Source: CBDCGJ01 sp965238305 (lineage in GTDB: Bacteria; Pseudomonadota; Alphaproteobacteria; GCA-2731375). From it: 64,000 nt of DNA. Below are positions 1 to 8,908 of the stretch, in pieces. Position 1 is the first letter of the stretch; each line of letters opens with the position of its first letter. Below the pieces are notes generated by a model. That model saw only the letters and a list, made by a program, of their open reading frames with translations. It searched no databases and was not told the DNA's origin. The stretch is from NCBI GenBank assembly GCA_965238305.1, contig CBDEHK010000001.1, positions 3,596,001-3,660,000 on the forward strand, read 5' to 3'. Made by a program: the position numbers and the translations under genes.

Positions 1-971
1 CGCACCTGCGAAAGACCGTCTTCGACCCGTTCGCGAATATGGCGCATGGTGGCATTCGGATCGCGTACCAAGTCCCATTTGTTGGCCGCGATAATGAGGA
101 CACGGCCTTCTTCGGTGATTTTGCGGGCGATCGTCAGGTCTTGTTTTTCCAGCGGCACCAAGGCGTCAATTAACAGGACCACAACTTGCGCATAATCCAT
201 GGCCCGCATTGCATCGCTGGCCGACAGTTTCTCCAACTTATCGGTTATCTTGGCGCGCCGGCGTAAACCCGCCGTGTCAATCAAGCGAATGGGCCGTCCT
301 TGCCATTCCCAATCGTTGGCAATGGCGTCTCGAGTGACGCCTGGTTCAGGTCCCGTCAACATGCGTTCGGCACCCAGCAACTGGTTGACCAAAGTCGATT
401 TACCGGCGTTTGGCCGTCCCAGGATTGCCAACTGCAAGATTGGGGCTTCACCATCTTCCGGTTCGGTTACTGCAAATTCATCATGGTAGGGCAACAAGGC
501 TTCGATCAGCAGATCCATGCCCTCACCATGGGCGGCAGATACCGGCACTGGATCACCGAGACCCAAGCTGTAACATTCGGCCAGGCCGTTCAGACCGGCG
601 CGACCTTCGCATTTGTTCGCCAGCAAGATAACCGGTTTGTTTTGCCGTCGCAGCCAATCAGCAAAATATTCATCGAGGGGTGTGACACCGGCGCGTGCGT
701 CGATCAGCATCAAGGCAACATCGGCTTCTTCCAGCGCGATATCGGTTTGCGCCCGCATGCCAGCTTCCAGACTACCTTCTTCCGCCTCTTCCAAGCCGGC
801 CGTATCGATGACGCGAAAATTCAGGTCAAACAGGCGACCTTCGCCTTCCCGACGATCGCGGGTCACCCCGGGTAAATCGTCAACGATCGCCAAACGCTTA
901 CCGACCAAGCGATTGAACAGGGTTGACTTGCCGACATTCGGTCGGCCAATGATGGCTACGGTGAATTTCAT
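1..971 (-). CDS. der: GTPase Der (EngA), 3' end cut by window edge
   Basis: Der is a tandem-domain GTPase needed for 50S ribosome assembly. Reading the minus strand from the ATG at 971 gives a frame open to the window edge (about 323 codons of the usual 440-490). The first G domain opens with GRPNVGKST near residue 9, followed by a DTAG switch II motif. A second G domain carries GRPNAGKST, DTAGLRR and NKWD. The C-terminal KH-like domain lies outside the window. The gene follows bamB by 7 nt on the same strand, matching the common yfgM-bamB-der order. Identity is certain; only the 3' end is missing. Confidence 0.96.
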   Translation of the reverse strand, partial: MKFTVAIIGRPNVGKSTLFNRLVGKRLAIVDDLPGVTRDRREGEGRLFDLNFRVIDTAGLEEAEEGSLEAGMRAQTDIALEEADVALMLIDARAGVTPLDEYFADWLRRQNKPVILLANKCEGRAGLNGLAECYSLGLGDPVPVSAAHGEGMDLLIEALLPYHDEFAVTEPEDGEAPILQLAILGRPNAGKSTLVNQLLGAERMLTGPEPGVTRDAIANDWEWQGRPIRLIDTAGLRRRAKITDKLEKLSASDAMRAMDYAQVVVLLIDALVPLEKQDLTIARKITEEGRVLIIAANKWDLVRDPNATMRHIRERVEDGLSQV

Positions 972-978
972 CTTTTGT

Positions 979-2334
979 CTATCGATAAGCGACTAAATCG
1001 CCACTGTCGGTCAATATATAAACGGTGCCATCGGCGACAACCGGCCCAATTTTCGCCGCACTGGATAAATCAAGCCGCCCCATCACCTCACCGGTATAGG
1101 GCGAAATAGTCACAGCATCGCCGGTCGAAGATACCAACAACAATTGATCGGAGGCGAGGACCGGTCCGGACCACTGAATGGGCCCTTCAAGATCTTCCGG
1201 ATCCTCGTAGCGTTCCAATTGTCGCACCCAGACAACCCGACCATCGGCGCGTGAAATGCAAATGACCTCGGCCTGAGTTGTTACCAGATAGATATATTCA
1301 CCGGCCAGCCAGGGGGTCTGAACACCACTGATATTACGAACCCAGGCGCGACGACCGCTACGCAGGTCAAAAGCGGCCATGCGTCCGGAATGACTTATCG
1401 CATAAACCCGATTACCATCAATCACCGGCAAGGCGCGGATGGCATTTATCGAAGAAAGCGGTGTTAACCCGCGAGTACGCACCAACTGATCGGCCCAAAT
1501 CGGTCGCCCATTTTCCACGCGTAAAGCGACGAGTTCGCCGGACGCATATGGTGCAATGACGATACCTCCCTGCACTGCCGGGCTGGAACTACCGATGATG
1601 CCGGTAATTTCGGGCAAACCCGTATAACGCCAAATCAAGCTACCGTCCTGCGCATTCAGGGTATGGAGTTGATTGTCGTGACTAATCACAAAAATTCGAC
1701 CGCCGGACACTGCAGGGGCGGAGCGAATGGGTGGCCCTAAGCGATAGCTCCATTTTTTTTCTCCGGATGCAGCATCGAGGGCATGTACTTCGCCATAACC
1801 GGTGCTGACATAAAGAACCTCGCCATAATAGGCCAGGCCACCGCCAATAACACCTTCGTCCTCATCTTCAGGAACAAGCGAGAGTTCCCAAATCGATCCG
1901 CCGTTTTGAGATTTGAGTGCGGACACTTTGGAGTTTGAATCCAACGTATAAACCCGACCGCCACCCGTTATCGGTGCCGCTAGCAATCGTTGAGTATCAC
2001 TTGATCCTTCGCCGATGTCAGCCGACCAAGTGCGTTTCAAACCTTTGTTGGCGACAACATGATGTAACGCATGCTGCGGCGTGCCGCCGGCCATCGGCCA
2101 ATCAGAATTAAGAACTGGTGTCGGTAGTTTGATCTGCAAATCCGCTAAAGCCGGGTCCGGCACCAGACTTTGTTCCAGGCGCAATACGGATACCCTTTTG
2201 CCGGGCAATTTCTTTTCGTCATCCGCACCAAAAAAACCGCCGCCACAGGCAGTCAACAACAAACCGAGAAGAAGTAAAGAACCGCAACGACGCAGGCCCG
2301 ATCCAAGAGGGCGGTATCCCCCGATAACTGTCAT
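979..2334 (-). CDS. bamB: Outer membrane assembly lipoprotein BamB-like (PQQ-type beta-propeller)
   Basis: BamB is a lipoprotein of the BAM complex that inserts beta-barrel proteins into the outer membrane. The 451-residue product starts with a basic segment and a hydrophobic stretch ending in the lipobox LLTAC, so Cys30 is the expected lipidation site. The rest is a series of PQQ-like blade repeats (for example VYTLDSNSKVSAL, VHALDAASGEKKW, LHTLNAQDGSLIW), as in the BamB eight-bladed propeller. It sits 4 nt after the YfgM-like gene and 7 nt before der, the usual neighbourhood of this family. Function is inferred from family and context. Confidence 0.9.
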   Translation of the reverse strand: MTVIGGYRPLGSGLRRCGSLLLLGLLLTACGGGFFGADDEKKLPGKRVSVLRLEQSLVPDPALADLQIKLPTPVLNSDWPMAGGTPQHALHHVVANKGLKRTWSADIGEGSSDTQRLLAAPITGGGRVYTLDSNSKVSALKSQNGGSIWELSLVPEDEDEGVIGGGLAYYGEVLYVSTGYGEVHALDAASGEKKWSYRLGPPIRSAPAVSGGRIFVISHDNQLHTLNAQDGSLIWRYTGLPEITGIIGSSSPAVQGGIVIAPYASGELVALRVENGRPIWADQLVRTRGLTPLSSINAIRALPVIDGNRVYAISHSGRMAAFDLRSGRRAWVRNISGVQTPWLAGEYIYLVTTQAEVICISRADGRVVWVRQLERYEDPEDLEGPIQWSGPVLASDQLLLVSSTGDAVTISPYTGEVMGRLDLSSAAKIGPVVADGTVYILTDSGDLVAYR

Positions 2335-2338
2335 TTGT

Positions 2339-2989
2339 TTATGACCCTTCGCCTAGGATAGAAAGCATATGGGCCGCACGCTGCTTCAGCCCTTGCGGTG
2401 CGCCAGCCATTTCATTCAAGGCTTCGAATTGGCGGCGGGCCTCGTCGATATCGCCATCCCGGTGAGCGACAATGGCGCGGTATTCCACGGCCGTAAAACG
2501 CCACGGACTATTGCCGGTTGCCAGGGGGGCAATACGCGCCTCGATATCTGCCGCCGGCGCATCGTCAATCATCAGGCTAACCGCCATAATGCGTGCCAGA
2601 TTGCTGATGGCCTCACCGCCATCATTGTCAGCCGCAATTCTGTCATAAACAGCGATGGCACCGCTACGATCACCAGCATCGCTTCTGGCCACCGCTTCAC
2701 GCAATTGCGACAAGACGCCATAACCGGTCCTTGCCTCACTGCCTAGAGCTTGAAAGTTGTCAATGGCTTCAGTGGTTTTACCGTCCTGCGCCATTTTCGC
2801 CGCCGCGAAAAACCGTGCCGATTCATCCTGGCGAACCGAAGCTTGATATTCTCGCCAACCGACATTGGCACCGGTGCCGATCACCACAGCGGCGCAAGCG
2901 CCGATGACATAGCCGCCATACTTCTTCCAAAGCACGGTCGCCTTGTCTTTGCGAATTTCTTCGTCGACTTCTTGAAAGATGTCCGCCAC
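2339..2989 (-). CDS. YfgM-like membrane-anchored tetratricopeptide protein
   Basis: This 216-residue protein has a short cytoplasmic N-terminus rich in D/E/K, one transmembrane segment at about residues 27-45 (YVIGACAAVVIGTGANVGW) and a helical periplasmic domain resembling TPR repeats. That architecture, and its place directly before bamB and der, match the YfgM/TPR_21 (DUF2133) family, which works as an ancillary SecYEG-associated chaperone in enterobacteria. The ATG at 2989 has a GGAGAT Shine-Dalgarno sequence upstream and is the first gene of the minus-strand trio. The role in this organism is inferred from homology. Confidence 0.85.
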   Translation of the reverse strand: MADIFQEVDEEIRKDKATVLWKKYGGYVIGACAAVVIGTGANVGWREYQASVRQDESARFFAAAKMAQDGKTTEAIDNFQALGSEARTGYGVLSQLREAVARSDAGDRSGAIAVYDRIAADNDGGEAISNLARIMAVSLMIDDAPAADIEARIAPLATGNSPWRFTAVEYRAIVAHRDGDIDEARRQFEALNEMAGAPQGLKQRAAHMLSILGEGS

Positions 2990-3177
2990 GGACGATCTCC
3001 ACTTAAAAAATTAAACCCATAAGATGCGGGCTAACTTATCCCGCAAGCCCGCTAGGAGCAACTGTCGATATGGCATCAAACCGAGCGACCAGCAATGAAA
3101 ATATTTGCAAACAAAGCGTTTTTTCGACAGGCTTACCGCAGAAAATTTGATTTCCCCCGATAACTGGCGATATTGAT

Positions 3178-4080
3178 ATGAAATACTTACGCACGGCTGA
3201 CGAACGGTTCGAAAATTTACCCGGCTATGACTTCGAGCCTCACTATCTCAACGTACCGGATGGCGAGGGTGGCTCCCTACGCATGCATTATCTGGATGAA
3301 GGGCCGCGCGATGGTCCGATTTTTCTCTGCATGCATGGCGAACCTTCCTGGTGCTACCTTTATCGGAAGATGATCGGCCCTTTGGTCGATGCCGGTTTTC
3401 GAGTTCTGGCCCCGGATTTGATTGGCTTCGGCCGTTCCGACAAACTGACGGAAAGAGCAGATTACACTTTCCAGGCCCACGTCGATTGGATGACCTCCTG
3501 GCTCCATCAAATTGGTGCAAACGACATAACGTTTTTTGGTCAGGACTGGGGTGGCATAATCGGGCTTCGTCTTGTTGGTGAAAATCCGGACTTGTTCGCG
3601 CGCGTCGTTGTCGGCAATACCGGACTGCCGACCGGCGAAGGCACGCCGACGGACGCTTTCATGGCATGGCGCAAATTCAGCCAGGAAGCGCCGCAATTTC
3701 CGATCGGAGGGATCATCAATGGCGGCTGCGTAAGTGATTTACCGGAAGACATCATCGCCGCCTACGATGCCCCCTTCCCCGATGATAGTTACAAAGCCGG
3801 GGCGCGGAAATTCCCGATTCTGGTGCCGATCAGCGCCGACGATCCGGCGGTCCCGGCGAACTTAAAATGTTGGGAGGTTTTTCGCAGCTGGGAAAAACCT
3901 TGGCTCACCACCTTCAGCGATTCAGATCCGGTCACGAAAGGGGGCGAAATACCGATCCAACAACGCATCCCCGGCTGTCAAGGCCAACCCCACACCATCA
4001 TCAAAAACGCCGGCCACTTCCTGCAGGAAGACAAAGGCGAAGAACTGGCGCAGGTGATTATTGAGTTTGTGAATCAGTAA
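3178..4080 (+). CDS. dhmA: Haloalkane dehalogenase, HLD-I type (DhlA/DhmA-like)
   Basis: The product is a 300-residue alpha/beta hydrolase predicted to hydrolyse carbon-halogen bonds of haloalkanes to an alcohol and halide. Visible catalytic elements are HGEPSW at 53-58 (oxyanion side), the nucleophile elbow GQDWGG with Asp123 and the halide-binding Trp124, a cap-domain Trp164, the acid Asp250 in FSDSDP, and His280 in NAGHFLQE. An Asp after beta-strand 6 with Trp124/Trp164 is the subfamily I arrangement of Xanthobacter DhlA. No signal peptide. It converges on the molybdenum hydroxylase genes, overlapping by 7 nt. Some HLD-I paralogues have other or unknown substrates, so the physiological substrate is open. 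Confidence 0.85.
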   Translation: MKYLRTADERFENLPGYDFEPHYLNVPDGEGGSLRMHYLDEGPRDGPIFLCMHGEPSWCYLYRKMIGPLVDAGFRVLAPDLIGFGRSDKLTERADYTFQAHVDWMTSWLHQIGANDITFFGQDWGGIIGLRLVGENPDLFARVVVGNTGLPTGEGTPTDAFMAWRKFSQEAPQFPIGGIINGGCVSDLPEDIIAAYDAPFPDDSYKAGARKFPILVPISADDPAVPANLKCWEVFRSWEKPWLTTFSDSDPVTKGGEIPIQQRIPGCQGQPHTIIKNAGHFLQEDKGEELAQVIIEFVNQ

Positions 4081-5048
4081 GCGGCCAACCGCTTGACCAA
4101 CCGTTTCGCTATCGCGATCGCCGCTCTTCGGCGGTAATGGCCGGGGGTGACGGTGGTTTTCATCGCCATGATCTGGTCGCGCGCCAGATCGTCGAGGATC
4201 ATCAAGGCATCGTCACTTAAGGGTCCGTCGAATATTTCCTCAAGCCCGTCCAGCAACACGGGGCGTGGGTTGGTGCCAGTGATGGCGACACGCAGGTCGG
4301 CGATATTGTCGCCTTCCATCCGCAGTGCGACGGCAATACCTGCCAGGGGATAGTCAATCGACTGCCGCACCCGGATTTTGTCGTAGGCCGAGGTCAGGCC
4401 AGGCTCCGCCTTCGCCATAACGGCCGTGACAATTTCTCCGGCCTTCAAGGTCAGGTAATTTTCCCCGTCGCCGGTATAAAGTTCACCGAGCGGCAGGGTG
4501 CGGCTGCCATCAGGGCCGGTTAATTCCACTTCACCACCCAAGACCAGAAATGCCGGAGCCAGATCGCCGGAAAACGTCGCGAAGCAAATTTTACTTTTGG
4601 GCGCGACATGGCATTTTGTCCCTTCGTATTTCAGGCAATAATCGTTCGAGCCACGCCACCATTCCGATTGGTTATAAAATTTACAACGGGTATCCAAGCA
4701 GATATTGCCGCCAACGGTCCCCATCAATCGGTGGGTCGGCCCGGCGATTGAATGCGCCGCCTGCGCGATCACCGGAAATTTCTCTCGCACACCCGGATGG
4801 GCCGCCAATTCTGCAATCGTCACCGAGGCGCCGACTTTCAGGCGGTCACCATCGATATCGATTTCCTTCAATTCCGTAATGTTGGTCATATCAATGAGGT
4901 CGCGAGTGTCGCCGAGGCCACGGCGGATATTGACCAGCAGATCGGTGCCACCGCCGAGGGGCCGGCTCGTGGGGCTATCGGCCAATAACGCCAGAGCGTC
5001 GGACAGGGCCGCTGGACGGTTCAGTTTGAATTCAGGCAAGACGTCCAT
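4074..5048 (-). CDS. hcrB: 4-hydroxybenzoyl-CoA reductase-type FAD subunit (HcrB-like) with [4Fe-4S] loop
   Basis: This 324-residue protein is the FAD-binding medium subunit of a molybdenum hydroxylase. FAD-binding motifs are LGGGTDLL (31-38) and TVGGN (111-115). After the second motif lies an insertion carrying Cys122, Cys138, Cys146 and Cys155. As I recall it, these are the same residue numbers that ligate the additional [4Fe-4S] cluster of Thauera aromatica HcrB, also 324 residues long. Ordinary xanthine dehydrogenase or CO dehydrogenase medium subunits lack this loop. The start codon overlaps the large-subunit stop (TGATG). The loop strongly supports the reductase subfamily; the actual substrate is inferred. 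Confidence 0.86.
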   Translation of the reverse strand: MDVLPEFKLNRPAALSDALALLADSPTSRPLGGGTDLLVNIRRGLGDTRDLIDMTNITELKEIDIDGDRLKVGASVTIAELAAHPGVREKFPVIAQAAHSIAGPTHRLMGTVGGNICLDTRCKFYNQSEWWRGSNDYCLKYEGTKCHVAPKSKICFATFSGDLAPAFLVLGGEVELTGPDGSRTLPLGELYTGDGENYLTLKAGEIVTAVMAKAEPGLTSAYDKIRVRQSIDYPLAGIAVALRMEGDNIADLRVAITGTNPRPVLLDGLEEIFDGPLSDDALMILDDLARDQIMAMKTTVTPGHYRRRAAIAIAKRLVKRLAAY

Positions 5049-7387
5049 CAGGCTGCACCCTTCGCGTGTTTGGCGGCAGCACGCTGGGCGGTGCGTTGAC
5101 GTTTTTCCAGTTCGGCAAAAACCCGGTCCGGCGTTACCGGCAGGTTGTTGTAGCGGATGCCGATGGCATCAGCGATCGCATTGGTCAATGCCGGCAGGAA
5201 ACTAGCTAGCGCCCCTTCACTGGCCTCCTTCGCCCCGAAGGGACCATTCGGATCCATGCTTTCGACAATAAAAGTATCGATCGGTGGCGATTCCATGATC
5301 GTCGGAATGCGATAATCGAGCATATTGCCGCCCAAGAAGAGGCCATCGTGAAAGGTGGTTTCTTCGCTCAAAGCCTGGCCCAGACCCATCCAGACGGCGC
5401 CCTGCACCTGCCCTTCAACGGTTAGGCGGTTGAGCGCTTTACCACAATCATGGGCAACCCAGACATTATCGACAGTGACCAGGCCGGTATCTTTGTCCAC
5501 GGTTACTTCCACGACTTGCGCGGCATAAGAAAAGCCCATGGTCCCACCAATCGCGGAACCGCGATATTTCTTGCCGCCCCACGATTCTGGAACGGTATCG
5601 AAATTGCCCTTAACTGTCAGGGTGCCGGTACCCTGCAATGCTTCCATCACCACTTCATCAAAGGTCAGGCCATTGTCCTGACTGGCGGCGCGATAAATTT
5701 CGCCCAGGACTTCGATATCTTCGGGATGGGCATCCAATTTGCGGGCGGCGGCATCGACCAGCACCTGCTTTAAGTTTTCCGCCGCTTCTATCGCCGCATT
5801 GCCAACCATGAAGGTCACGCGGGAGGAATAAGACCCGTTATCCTTAGGTGTCACTTCGCTATCGGAAGCGACAATGCGAATGCGGGAAAGATCGAGGCCC
5901 ATCACTTCCGCCACGCATTGGCTGAGGATGGTGGAGGAGCCCTGGCCGATTTCCGCTGCCCCCGTTAGGATCACAATGGAGCCGTCAAAATCGAGCTTTA
6001 AGTGGATTGTGGCATGGGGCTCGCCAGTCCAATTCACTGGCTTCGAGGCGCCGGAGACATAATGGCTGCACGCCATGCCCAGACCCTTGCCGTTTGAAAG
6101 CTTGCCCTTGCGTTCTTGCCAGCGGCTGGCTTCTTCCACCTTGTCCATGCATTCCGGCAGGCCATAGGAATTGATCATCAGGTCATTGAAGCTGAAGGTC
6201 GGCGCTTCCAAAAAATTGGCGCGCCGCATGACGAAGGGATCGAGATCCAGTTCCGCCGCCATCTCATCCAGCAGACTTTCAAAAGCAAAACGCACATCGA
6301 CCGTGCCGTGGCCGCGCATCGCGCCGCAGGGCGGCGTATTGGTCAGAACCCGTAGACCCTGATAACGGATATTGATTATGTCATAGAGCGCATAAAGCAT
6401 GCTACCGGCATACAGGATGGTGACGACACCGTAGCCGGAATGGCCACCGCCGCGTTGGATCACTTTGGCATCGACGGCTTGTATTTTACCGTCTTTGTTC
6501 ATGCCAATTTTCAGCTCGACATCCGTCTCCGGGCGGCCGCGATGGGTGATGAAGGTTTCTTCGCGGGTGAGCAAAATGCGCACGAGCCCCCCAACCTTCC
6601 GGGCCAACAATGAGGCAATCAGCTCGACGTGCAAAGTTTCTGTGCGAGCACCAAACCCACCGCCCAAGCTGGGCTTCACAACACGAATTCTCGATTTCGG
6701 CATATCAAGGATCCGCGCCAGCATCAGATGCACGTAGTAAGGCACTTGGGTTGTGCAATGAACAGTCAAACGGTCCCTGCCTGGGTCATAGTCGGCCAAA
6801 GCCGCATGCATTTCCATCTGTGCCTGACAGATTTCCGGGCAGTTATACGTCGCGCTGCGGACAAGGTCGGCTGAGGCCATCGCCCCATCGACGTCGCCAA
6901 GATCGTAATCCACCGAGCGTTCGATATTACCCGGGCGATGTTCGTGCAGGTCAATTACGCCTTCCTGCATCGCTTTTTTCGAGGTGAAATAGGCCGGTAA
7001 TTCTTGGTATTCTATCTCGATCAGCTTCAGAGCTTTTTCCGCTGTCGCCGCATCGACAGCGGCCACCGCCGCGATCGGCTCCCCTCGATAGCGAACACGG
7101 TCCCGCGCCAGCGGATGTTCGGTTCGGGCAATCGGTAGGATGCCAAACGTCTTGTCGCAATCGCGCCCGGTCAGCACCGCTTTCACGCCCGGTAAGGCTT
7201 CCGCTTTCGAAATATCGACATGGACGATTTCACCATGCGCAATCTGGCTACGCAAAATCAAACCGACCAACGCGTTTTTCGCCGGCAGGTCGGCGGTATA
7301 CTGAGCCTGGCCGGAGACTTTTTCCGGGCCGTCAACCATCGGAACGTAATGACCTATGGATTTCGAAGGAACGACGATTTCGTTCAT
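5048..7387 (-). CDS. hcrA: Molybdopterin-binding large subunit, 4-hydroxybenzoyl-CoA reductase/xanthine dehydrogenase family (HcrA-like)
   Basis: The 779-residue large subunit binds the molybdenum-cytosine-dinucleotide-type cofactor and holds the active site. Family landmarks are the N-terminal hammerhead-like region (DGPEKVSGQAQYTAD), GGGFGAR at 242-248, GAMRGHGT at 355-362, the cofactor-binding GAAEIGQGS near 476-484, and GAKEASEGA near 718, where Glu724 aligns with the catalytic Glu of xanthine dehydrogenase. It overlaps the 2Fe-2S subunit gene by 4 nt and the FAD subunit gene by 1 nt, so the three are translationally coupled. In the HBCR reaction the enzyme removes a phenolic hydroxyl from an aroyl-CoA with electrons from ferredoxin. 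Substrate here is not proven. Confidence 0.86.
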   Translation of the reverse strand: MNEIVVPSKSIGHYVPMVDGPEKVSGQAQYTADLPAKNALVGLILRSQIAHGEIVHVDISKAEALPGVKAVLTGRDCDKTFGILPIARTEHPLARDRVRYRGEPIAAVAAVDAATAEKALKLIEIEYQELPAYFTSKKAMQEGVIDLHEHRPGNIERSVDYDLGDVDGAMASADLVRSATYNCPEICQAQMEMHAALADYDPGRDRLTVHCTTQVPYYVHLMLARILDMPKSRIRVVKPSLGGGFGARTETLHVELIASLLARKVGGLVRILLTREETFITHRGRPETDVELKIGMNKDGKIQAVDAKVIQRGGGHSGYGVVTILYAGSMLYALYDIINIRYQGLRVLTNTPPCGAMRGHGTVDVRFAFESLLDEMAAELDLDPFVMRRANFLEAPTFSFNDLMINSYGLPECMDKVEEASRWQERKGKLSNGKGLGMACSHYVSGASKPVNWTGEPHATIHLKLDFDGSIVILTGAAEIGQGSSTILSQCVAEVMGLDLSRIRIVASDSEVTPKDNGSYSSRVTFMVGNAAIEAAENLKQVLVDAAARKLDAHPEDIEVLGEIYRAASQDNGLTFDEVVMEALQGTGTLTVKGNFDTVPESWGGKKYRGSAIGGTMGFSYAAQVVEVTVDKDTGLVTVDNVWVAHDCGKALNRLTVEGQVQGAVWMGLGQALSEETTFHDGLFLGGNMLDYRIPTIMESPPIDTFIVESMDPNGPFGAKEASEGALASFLPALTNAIADAIGIRYNNLPVTPDRVFAELEKRQRTAQRAAAKHAKGAA

Positions 7388-7866
7388 GCGCCCGCTCCTT
7401 CCCGATTTTCGGCGGCGTAACGTACTGCCTCGATAATTTTAACATAACCGGTACAGCGACAAATGTTACTGGCCAGGGCCTCTTTGATCTCAGCTTCATT
7501 TGGATCGGAAATTCGACGCAATAGCCCCTCCGTCGCCATCACAAAACCAGGCGTGCAATAGCCGCATTGGCTGCCGAGTTTTTCGTGGAAGCCGCGTTGG
7601 ACAGCCGACAGGCCGTCAGCATTGCTTAGACTTTCGACCGTTTCCACAGATTTGTCGTTACATGTCGCCGCCAGGGTGAGGCAAGAAAATCGCGGCTGGC
7701 CATCGACAAGCACCGTGCAGGCGCCGCATTCTCCACCATCACAACCGGTTTTGGTCCCGGTTAGTCCGACTTCGTCGCGTAAATAGTCGAGCAGCAGGAC
7801 GTTGTCGCCGACCAATGCGACATGTTCCTGCCCATTCAATTCCATGGATAAAATTGTCCGTGTCAT
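7384..7866 (-). CDS. hcrC: 2Fe-2S small subunit of molybdenum hydroxylase (HcrC-like)
   Basis: The small subunit carries two [2Fe-2S] clusters that pass electrons between the FAD and molybdenum subunits. The plant-type cluster ligands are Cys42, Cys47, Cys50 and Cys62 (GCDGGECGAC), and the second, helical-domain cluster uses Cys101, Cys104, Cys136 and Cys138 (CGYC, CRC). I chose the ATG at 7866, giving 160 residues, close to known HcrC. A GGAG lies 9 nt upstream of it, and a longer open frame to 7953 would run through a 10+10 bp inverted repeat that looks regulatory. It is the first gene of the hcrC-hcrA-hcrB operon. Confidence 0.88.
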   Translation of the reverse strand: MTRTILSMELNGQEHVALVGDNVLLLDYLRDEVGLTGTKTGCDGGECGACTVLVDGQPRFSCLTLAATCNDKSVETVESLSNADGLSAVQRGFHEKLGSQCGYCTPGFVMATEGLLRRISDPNEAEIKEALASNICRCTGYVKIIEAVRYAAENREGAGA

Positions 7867-7902
7867 GCCCAAATCTCCAACCCCAATATCGTTCCAAAAG
7901 TT

Positions 7903-7927
7903 TAATTGTTGGGTAGGCCAACAATTA
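7903..7927. promoter_or_regulatory. Perfect 10+10 bp inverted repeat, candidate operator
   Basis: Arms TAATTGTTGG and CCAACAATTA are separated by GTAGG. The element lies 36 bp before the hcrC-like start and about 140 bp before the divergent dioxygenase gene, a typical position for a dimeric regulator of the hcr operon. No regulator gene is adjacent, so the binding protein is unknown. Confidence 0.5.
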
Positions 7928-8065
7928 TATAAAAAGTCGGCAAAACTGTCCATAAGAATTGATGATAACAGCTGACCTAAGGATGTTTACGCAATTTCGG
8001 TTTTATTTATGAGACGCTGATGTATGATTACGCCGCAAATGTAACAATCCATTAAGTGGCCAGCG

Positions 8066-8905
8066 ATGAATTACGAAACGATAGAAATAACTCCGGTAAG
8101 CCCGGCGATTGGGGCGGAAATACGTGGTGTCGATCTGCGGGAGCCGTTAAGCAACAAACAATTCGATGAAATTCATGATGCCTTCGCGGCCCACCAGGTT
8201 GTGTTTTTTCGTGGTCAAGAAGAATTGACGCCGGAGGCGCAGGTACGCTTTGGCCGCATGTTTGGCGATCTGCACACCCATCCGGCGGCACCGACGCACC
8301 CTGAGCACCCAGAACTTTTTGTTATTCACGCGCACAAAGATTCGAAAATCGCGAATGGAAATTTCTGGCATACGGACGTGTCATGCGACGAACAACCACC
8401 ACTTGGTACCGCGTTGCAACTCCATATCCTACCAAAAACCGGAGGCGACACACTGTTTGCCAGCATGTATGCGGCCTATGATGCATTGTCAGACAGGATG
8501 AAAGAGATATTGTCATCCCTCACCGCGTTACATGAATCCGAGCATATTTATCGCGGGCGTTATTCCGATCGGGGGGTCGACGACGCCGGTATGGAATATC
8601 CCAGTGCCGAACATCCGCTGATCCGCACCCATCCGGTCACCGGAAGGCAAGCGATCTACGTCAACCAAAGTTTTACTACCCGCATCCTCGGCCTGAAGCG
8701 CAAGGAAAGCGATGCCTTGTTGGCTTTCTTGTTTCAACATTGTGCGCGGCCGGAGTTTCAGATCCGCTGGCGCTGGCAGAAAAATGATTTGGCGTTCTGG
8801 GACAATCGCTGTACCCAACATTTTGCCATGTGGGATTATTGGCCGGAAGAACGTCGCGGCCATCGGGTCACAGTTTTGGGTGAAAAACCATTCCACAAAG
8901 ACTGA
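8066..8905 (+). CDS. TauD/TfdA family Fe(II)/2-oxoglutarate-dependent dioxygenase
   Basis: This 279-residue protein belongs to the family that includes taurine, 2,4-D and alkylsulfatase dioxygenases, which couple 2-oxoglutarate decarboxylation to substrate hydroxylation. The facial triad is visible as His102 and Asp104 in WHTDVS and His252 in CTQHFA. Arg267 in GHRVTV is placed to bind the 2-oxoglutarate carboxylate, and the segment after the HxD motif (EQPPLGTALQLHILPKTGG) is typical. Length matches TauD (about 280). It is divergent from the hcr operon and convergent with the DddP-like gene. The substrate cannot be read from sequence; a sulfonate, sulfate ester or aryloxyacid is possible. Confidence 0.88.
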   Translation: MNYETIEITPVSPAIGAEIRGVDLREPLSNKQFDEIHDAFAAHQVVFFRGQEELTPEAQVRFGRMFGDLHTHPAAPTHPEHPELFVIHAHKDSKIANGNFWHTDVSCDEQPPLGTALQLHILPKTGGDTLFASMYAAYDALSDRMKEILSSLTALHESEHIYRGRYSDRGVDDAGMEYPSAEHPLIRTHPVTGRQAIYVNQSFTTRILGLKRKESDALLAFLFQHCARPEFQIRWRWQKNDLAFWDNRCTQHFAMWDYWPEERRGHRVTVLGEKPFHKD

Positions 8906-8908
8906 AAA

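Noticed and set aside
300..875. A 191-codon plus-strand frame in the first kilobase
   Set aside because: It is the antisense of der, whose two G domains are unmistakable.
7867..7953. N-terminal extension of the hcrC-like gene
   Set aside because: The extra residues have no family similarity and the region holds an inverted repeat and the ribosome binding site for the ATG at 7866.
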